Shown here one piece after another: positions 5,795 through 8,595 of a DNA stretch of 8,595 bases; position 1 is the stretch's first letter; the number at the start of each line of letters is the position of its first letter. The stretch covers positions 1 to 8,595 of the forward strand of contig JBGTKH010000137.1 of the NCBI GenBank assembly GCA_041744735.1, given 5' to 3'. This stretch comes from JBGTKH01 sp041744735. GTDB lineage: Bacteria; Planctomycetota; Planctomycetia; Pirellulales; Pirellulaceae. A model generated the notes under the pieces. It was given only the letters and a program-made list of their open reading frames with translations. It was not told where the DNA came from and searched no databases. The translations under genes and the position numbers were made by a program.

Positions 5795-6607
5795 TTACTT
5801 TCCGCCGTCTTTTGGCGGCAAGGTCGTGTCTTCTTCGCGTAGCGAAATGGGCGCACCAGCGGCGGGGACATCGATGTGGGCCGTCCAGAGAATGCCGTTG
5901 ACGATGGCTTGGCGGAAGGCGGGGATGGTGAAGTTTTCGTGGAAGTGGCCCAGCGTGGTGCCGAACGAACGGCCGCCGTTCGATTCAGGCCGCTCGAAGG
6001 CCCAAGCGACGACTTGGTCCTTGCCGTCAACGTGGACTTTCAGCAGCGGTTTGGTGCGCTCGTGAAATGCCAGGTCCAGGTAAAACTCGTCGTGCAGGTC
6101 GTAATCCTTCCAGCCGTTACAGACAGCATGCGCGGGGTCGATTTGCACCAGTTTGCTCGTCGTCGTATTCAAGCCGCAGGGTGGGCGTTTGAACCAGCCG
6201 CCCAACACGTTCAGATAGTCGGTCTTGTCGGCGTCGCTGGCTCCTGTTCCCCAGTGAATCGCCACATAGCCGACGCCCTGCGACATCAGGTCGAGAAACT
6301 GTTCGCGATTCTGCGGAGCTAGCACGATGTCGCCAGCCGGCCGGGAGTAGAACACGATCGATTTCACTCCCGCCAGCATTTTGGGATCTAGCGGCCAATC
6401 CAGACTGATCTGCGTTTCCACTCCCGGCGTTTGCTCGAGGCACTTTGCCAACAGCCCGCACTCGAACATGTACATGTGCGACGCGTACGGATGATCCGGC
6501 TTCGTGCCGACGAGTAGGATCTTGATCTTCGCGGGCTCGGCGGCGTTGAGGAAAGATGACGGGGCGGTGAGAGTCAAGGCGATGGTCAAGAGCAAGAGTC
6601 GTTTCAT
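5795..6607 (-). CDS. Secreted ThuA-like domain protein
   Basis: The 270-residue product starts with a signal peptide (hydrophobic core about 4-18, likely cleavage after NAA at 21-23). One ThuA-like domain with a glutamine-amidotransferase-like fold follows. Landmarks are YVAIHWG (114-120), GGWF (136-139), HDEFY (172-176), VVAW (199-202), GGRSFGTTLGHFHENF (211-226) and a C-terminal helix ending GILWTA (238-243). The short tail after about 250 is low in structure. ThuA was named from rhizobial trehalose utilisation, and planctomycetes carry many secreted paralogs, so a role in carbohydrate breakdown outside the cytoplasm is plausible, but the substrate is unknown. ATG 6607 is chosen although the frame is open to 6727: it begins a proper signal peptide, and a good promoter lies within the would-be extension. 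It has no strong Shine-Dalgarno sequence. It appears to be a single-gene unit. Confidence 0.88.
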   Translation of the reverse strand: MKRLLLLTIALTLTAPSSFLNAAEPAKIKILLVGTKPDHPYASHMYMFECGLLAKCLEQTPGVETQISLDWPLDPKMLAGVKSIVFYSRPAGDIVLAPQNREQFLDLMSQGVGYVAIHWGTGASDADKTDYLNVLGGWFKRPPCGLNTTTSKLVQIDPAHAVCNGWKDYDLHDEFYLDLAFHERTKPLLKVHVDGKDQVVAWAFERPESNGGRSFGTTLGHFHENFTIPAFRQAIVNGILWTAHIDVPAAGAPISLREEDTTLPPKDGGK

Positions 6608-6657
6608 GGTGAGGTGCTCGTTTATTGCGCGGTTGATGATTGCTGCTCGCGGCCGCG

Positions 6658-6687
6658 ATTCTAGCACAAGTGAACGAGGCGTTTCAA
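6658..6687 (-). promoter_or_regulatory. Sigma-70-type promoter of the ThuA-like gene
   Basis: On the reverse strand, TTGAAA (6687-6682) matches 5 of 6 of the -35 consensus and TAGAAT (6663-6658) matches 5 of 6 of the -10. They are separated by 18 nt, and a TG lies in the extended -10 position. Transcription would begin near 6651, giving a leader of about 44 nt before ATG 6607. Confidence 0.6.
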
Positions 6688-6836
6688 TGAACGCCCTGCC
6701 GTACTCGTCGTTCCGAGCACGCCGCACTGGGTGCGATTGATCGCGTGAGCCTCAGAATTGTAATACTTTCAACAATCGGCACAGACTATCGGCTTCGATG
6801 CCGACAAACTTTAGTCGAAATTCACCTCAACCGATT

Positions 6837-6862
6837 CGGCTAAGTCGCGAACGACTCAGCCG
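6837..6862. repeat. Intergenic hairpin with CGAA loop
   Basis: CGGCTAAGTCG (6837-6847) and CGACTCAGCCG (6852-6862) pair over 11 positions with one A-C mismatch, around the loop CGAA. No T-run follows on either strand, so it is not a typical terminator. It may be another dispersed palindrome or lie in the leader of the gene at 7026. Confidence 0.5.
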
Positions 6863-6902
6863 TTGCGACTCGTAATGACAGCACCCGTGCGACTCGCCGG
6901 TC

Positions 6903-6922
6903 TCGGCTGGCATCGGCTGGCA
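6903..6922. repeat. Tandem 10-bp direct repeat
   Basis: TCGGCTGGCA occurs twice without a gap, at 6903-6912 and 6913-6922. It is a recent-looking local duplication, or possibly paired binding sites for a regulator of the downstream gene. Confidence 0.6.
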
Positions 6923-7025
6923 CGCAAATCGCTTTCCACAGCCGCGTCGGCAGCACCACAGGATGTGTGTGCGTAAACAGCTCGATTTGCTCTGTCTTAC
7001 CTGGAAAGGATTCTGGGAGAAGCCA

Positions 7026-7310
7026 ATGTCTAATTTGCTTGTCAGCGATGCGGTTGTCTTTTGGGGCTTGATTGCTGTGCAGTTTGTCGGATTGGCCAGT
7101 GCGATGATGGCACGTCTGAGCGAACGCTCGGCGGCACAGGCGTGGTGCCAGCGGCTGTTCTTTGTTTCCCTCGGCTGTGTCGGCTTGACCGCGATGCTGG
7201 CATTGGCATGTGATAGCGGCTACTTCCTGTCGTGCGGGACGACGTTGTCGTTGATGGCCGTCGGCACGGTGCTTGACATGCAAAGTGCCGCTCGCGCCAC
7301 GGCATTCTGA
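7026..7310 (+). CDS. Small membrane protein of unknown function, 94 residues
   Basis: I do not recognise this protein. The start at ATG 7026 is set by a good Shine-Dalgarno sequence (GGGAG, 7015-7019, 6 nt before the ATG). The frame is open upstream to 6963, but that extension reads across the ribosome binding site and is not membrane-like. The product has three likely membrane helices at about 8-28, 44-62 and 66-84. A short polar loop between the first two contains SERSAAQAW. Four cysteines (41, 51, 62, 70) lie in or near the second and third helices, which is many for a protein this small. There is no signal peptide apart from the first helix. No neighbour in the same direction overlaps it, so it seems to be transcribed alone. 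Function could be structural or regulatory; nothing in the sequence decides. Confidence 0.65.
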   Translation: MSNLLVSDAVVFWGLIAVQFVGLASAMMARLSERSAAQAWCQRLFFVSLGCVGLTAMLALACDSGYFLSCGTTLSLMAVGTVLDMQSAARATAF

Positions 7311-7331
7311 CCCTGCATAAACTGCGAAAAC

Positions 7332-7376
7332 TTTGCCGCCATCAGACCCGATAGAATCTTCGCGAAGATCGGCAAA
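7332..7376. terminator. Nested hairpin after the small membrane protein gene, possible transcript end
   Basis: TTTGCCG (7332-7338) pairs with CGGCAAA (7370-7376), and the loop between them contains the perfect palindrome ATCTTCGCGAAGAT (7356-7369). It begins 21 nt after the stop at 7310. It is followed by A-rich rather than T-rich sequence on the forward strand, so it is not a textbook intrinsic terminator. Confidence 0.25.
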
Positions 7377-7662
7377 ATCGAAAAAAACCTACCTGTCGGC
7401 ACATTCCGAAACCGAAAACTATTATCGGGCAAACAGTCGGACACCAGGGTTGCGCGGGGGGGAAACTAGCGCAGCTTGGCGTGGACGTTCCTCGTCCTTC
7501 GCTGGCACTCCTTCCCAACACACCCGCCGCTGATTCGTGCCTCGCTCCACCGAGCGTCTGTCAGCCATTGACCAACCAGTTTTCCGCACAGCGCAGCGAC
7601 CAAACCGTTTAAGCCTCAGGCGCGACTAGGCCTGTGGTCGGCGGCAATCGGTTGTTGCGGCC

Positions 7663-7680
7663 GCGCCGGACCACCGGCGC
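7663..7680 (+). promoter_or_regulatory. GC-rich leader hairpin upstream of the BON gene
   Basis: GCGCCGG (7663-7669) and CCGGCGC (7674-7680) form a perfect 7-bp GC stem with loop ACCA. It ends 16 nt before the Shine-Dalgarno sequence of the BON gene. A T5 run (7688-7692) follows after 7 nt, too far for a typical terminator. It could affect mRNA stability or translation. Confidence 0.35.
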
Positions 7681-7696
7681 ACAACGGTTTTTAATC

Positions 7697-7704
7697 AGGA
7701 GGGG
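7697..7704 (+). promoter_or_regulatory. Strong ribosome binding site of the BON gene
   Basis: AGGAGGGG contains the full anti-Shine-Dalgarno match AGGAGG, 6 nt before ATG 7709. It is the strongest site in the window and fixes the start. Confidence 0.85.
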
Positions 7705-7708
7705 ACCC

Positions 7709-8595
7709 ATGCGACGTTTTGTTGTTGGACTGGCGATGGGGATCATCGCCGCCGCCGCGCCGATGCTGGCGCTGGCCGACGACCACCAGATCGCTCGGCA
7801 GATCGCCCAGAAACTTGGGCACGAGAAACAAGCGGGCAACTTGCACGGCTTCAGCATTGACCTGCAGGTTGATCAAGGGACGGTCTTATTGAAAGGCACT
7901 GTGCCTTCCGACGAGCAGCAGCAGTTGGTGCTGGACATCGCTTCCAACGTTGCCGGCGTACGTCAAGTGATGAACGCCCTGAAGGTCACGCAGCCGGACG
8001 CCAAGTCGCAAGGTCTGATAAAGCCGGTTTCCACGGTTAAAGGAATACCGCCAGTACCGTCTGCGGTTGGGGGCGACCTGCGACAGCCCGTGTCAGTGCG
8101 GACCAGCGCCAACGACCAGCAAATCGCGCAGGAGCTTGCCCAAAAGCTCGGCGAGCACAAGCAAGCCGGTCAATTATGGGATTTCAGCATTGACCTGCAG
8201 GTTGATCACGGCGACGTGTCGCTGAAAGGCCATGTGCCCTCCGTAGAACAGCAGCACTTGGTGTTGGACACCGCTCGGCGAATCAACGGCGTCCGTCAGG
8301 TGGTGAACGAACTGCAAGTCCCGGCGCCCAAGGCGGCAACAGCCGTGACCCTGGCCGCCCAGACTGTCGAAGATCCAAAGCCGGTGGTGGCTCAGCAAGT
8401 AGCTTTGATAGCGGAAGTCGATGCACGACAAGCCGAACACAATTTGGGCCAAGAAAACCCCGTTGCTGAAAGCCGTACGCCGGCCACGATGACAGCGCTG
8501 GTTACACGGGCCGCGAACTGTGACGAGGTCCCGTGTGACGAACGCGCCGCGCCGCCACCGGCGCCGCCCGCCGAAGCCGGCCAAGCAACACCGCC
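7709..8595 (+). CDS. Secreted protein with two tandem BON domains, 3' end outside the window
   Basis: The frame is open from ATG 7709 to the window end, 295 codons with no stop. A signal peptide (1-23, MLALA then Asp24) sends it across the membrane. Two BON domains follow, about 26-93 and 137-204. Each has an initial helix (QIARQIAQKLG; QIAQELAQKLG), FSIDLQVD, the strand VLLKGTVPS or VSLKGHVPS, a second helix, and the closing NVAGVRQVMNALKV or its counterpart. BON domains occur in OsmY, secretins and mechanosensitive channels, and are thought to bind phospholipid or cell-envelope material. The domains are 111 codons apart and share a 26-nt identical stretch (7850-7875, 8183-8208), which shows an internal duplication. 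After residue 204 the protein turns low-complexity, Ala/Val/Gln-rich then Pro-rich (281-288), with cysteines 271 and 276. Its end is unknown. A stress or envelope role is plausible but unproven. Confidence 0.85.
   Translation, partial: MRRFVVGLAMGIIAAAAPMLALADDHQIARQIAQKLGHEKQAGNLHGFSIDLQVDQGTVLLKGTVPSDEQQQLVLDIASNVAGVRQVMNALKVTQPDAKSQGLIKPVSTVKGIPPVPSAVGGDLRQPVSVRTSANDQQIAQELAQKLGEHKQAGQLWDFSIDLQVDHGDVSLKGHVPSVEQQHLVLDTARRINGVRQVVNELQVPAPKAATAVTLAAQTVEDPKPVVAQQVALIAEVDARQAEHNLGQENPVAESRTPATMTALVTRAANCDEVPCDERAAPPPAPPAEAGQATP
7850..8208 (+). repeat. Internal gene duplication in the BON gene
   Basis: The stretch TTCAGCATTGACCTGCAGGT and the six bases after it (7850-7875) recur exactly at 8183-8208, 333 nt apart and in the same frame. 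The surrounding BON-domain sequences are similar but more diverged. Identity here may mean recent duplication, gene conversion or strong constraint. Confidence 0.8.

Larger units (their letters stand above)
6608..7025. other. Intergenic region between divergent ThuA-like and small membrane protein genes
   Basis: No gene is supported here. The region holds the thuA-side promoter (6658-6687), an AT-rich patch around 6755-6775, a stable hairpin at 6837-6862, a tandem decamer at 6903-6922, and the ribosome binding site of the next gene at 7015-7019. A weak forward promoter candidate is TTGATC (6737-6742), 16 nt, TGTAAT (6759-6764); it would leave a leader of about 250 nt for the gene at 7026. Confidence 0.5.
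7311..7708. other. Intergenic region before the BON-domain gene
   Basis: No supported gene was found in this 398-nt stretch. It holds a nested hairpin just after the small gene (7332-7376), an A-rich patch (7374-7390), a G7 run (7456-7462), small hairpins at 7483-7497 (GGACG/CGTCC) and around 7550 (CGCTC/GAGCG), and a GC-rich hairpin at 7663-7680 just before the ribosome binding site. TTGACC at 7568-7573 resembles a -35 box but has no -10 at the right distance, so no promoter is called. Confidence 0.45.

Noticed and set aside
6840..7283. Reverse frame of 147 codons across the small membrane protein gene
   Set aside because: It is low in hydrophobic order, has no ribosome binding site, and is antisense to the better-supported gene at 7026.
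7568..7596. TTGACC as a -35 box for the BON gene
   Set aside because: The bases 16-18 nt downstream are GC-rich (GCGCAG) and do not resemble a -10 box.

Overview
The window suggests a planctomycete chromosome, most likely of the Pirellula group. This is an inference. It rests on a secreted ThuA-like protein, a secreted protein with two BON domains, a DUF4956/CotH/VTC gene set, weak or absent Shine-Dalgarno sequences before several genes, moderately high GC, and many short palindromic repeats of the kind common in these large genomes. No rRNA, tRNA, CRISPR array, transposase or phage gene was seen.

Layout: (1) 1-233 is a leader region, followed by a forward gene for a TauD/TfdA-like Fe(II)/2-oxoglutarate oxygenase (234-1253). 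(2) A 157-bp REPIN-like element (1222-1378) made of two inverted palindromic repeats fills the gap between this gene and the convergent operon. It supplies the last codons and the stop of the oxygenase gene. (3) A reverse-strand operon runs from 5516 down to 1379: a DUF4956 membrane protein, a large membrane-anchored CotH-kinase-like protein with a C-terminal beta-helix, and a VTC-domain (polyphosphate polymerase type) protein. Hairpins of a second palindromic family lie between the first two genes and upstream of the first. (4) 5517-5794 holds a heptanucleotide repeat array and a tandem G-rich decamer. (5) A reverse-strand thuA-like gene (6607-5795) has a good sigma-70-type promoter. (6) 6608-7025 is intergenic. 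(7) A forward gene at 7026-7310 encodes a 94-residue cysteine-containing membrane protein. (8) 7311-7708 is intergenic. (9) A forward gene for a secreted tandem-BON protein starts at 7709 behind a strong ribosome binding site and runs off the window.

How the genes may work together: the three-gene operon is the most coherent unit. A VTC domain polymerises phosphate from a nucleoside triphosphate, CotH proteins are atypical protein kinases, and DUF4956 is an integral membrane protein with a soluble tail. The gene order and the membrane anchor on the CotH protein suggest a membrane-bound machine for making a phosphate polymer or phosphorylating envelope proteins. That joint role is a hypothesis. 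The oxygenase, ThuA-like, small membrane and BON genes each appear to be separate transcription units.
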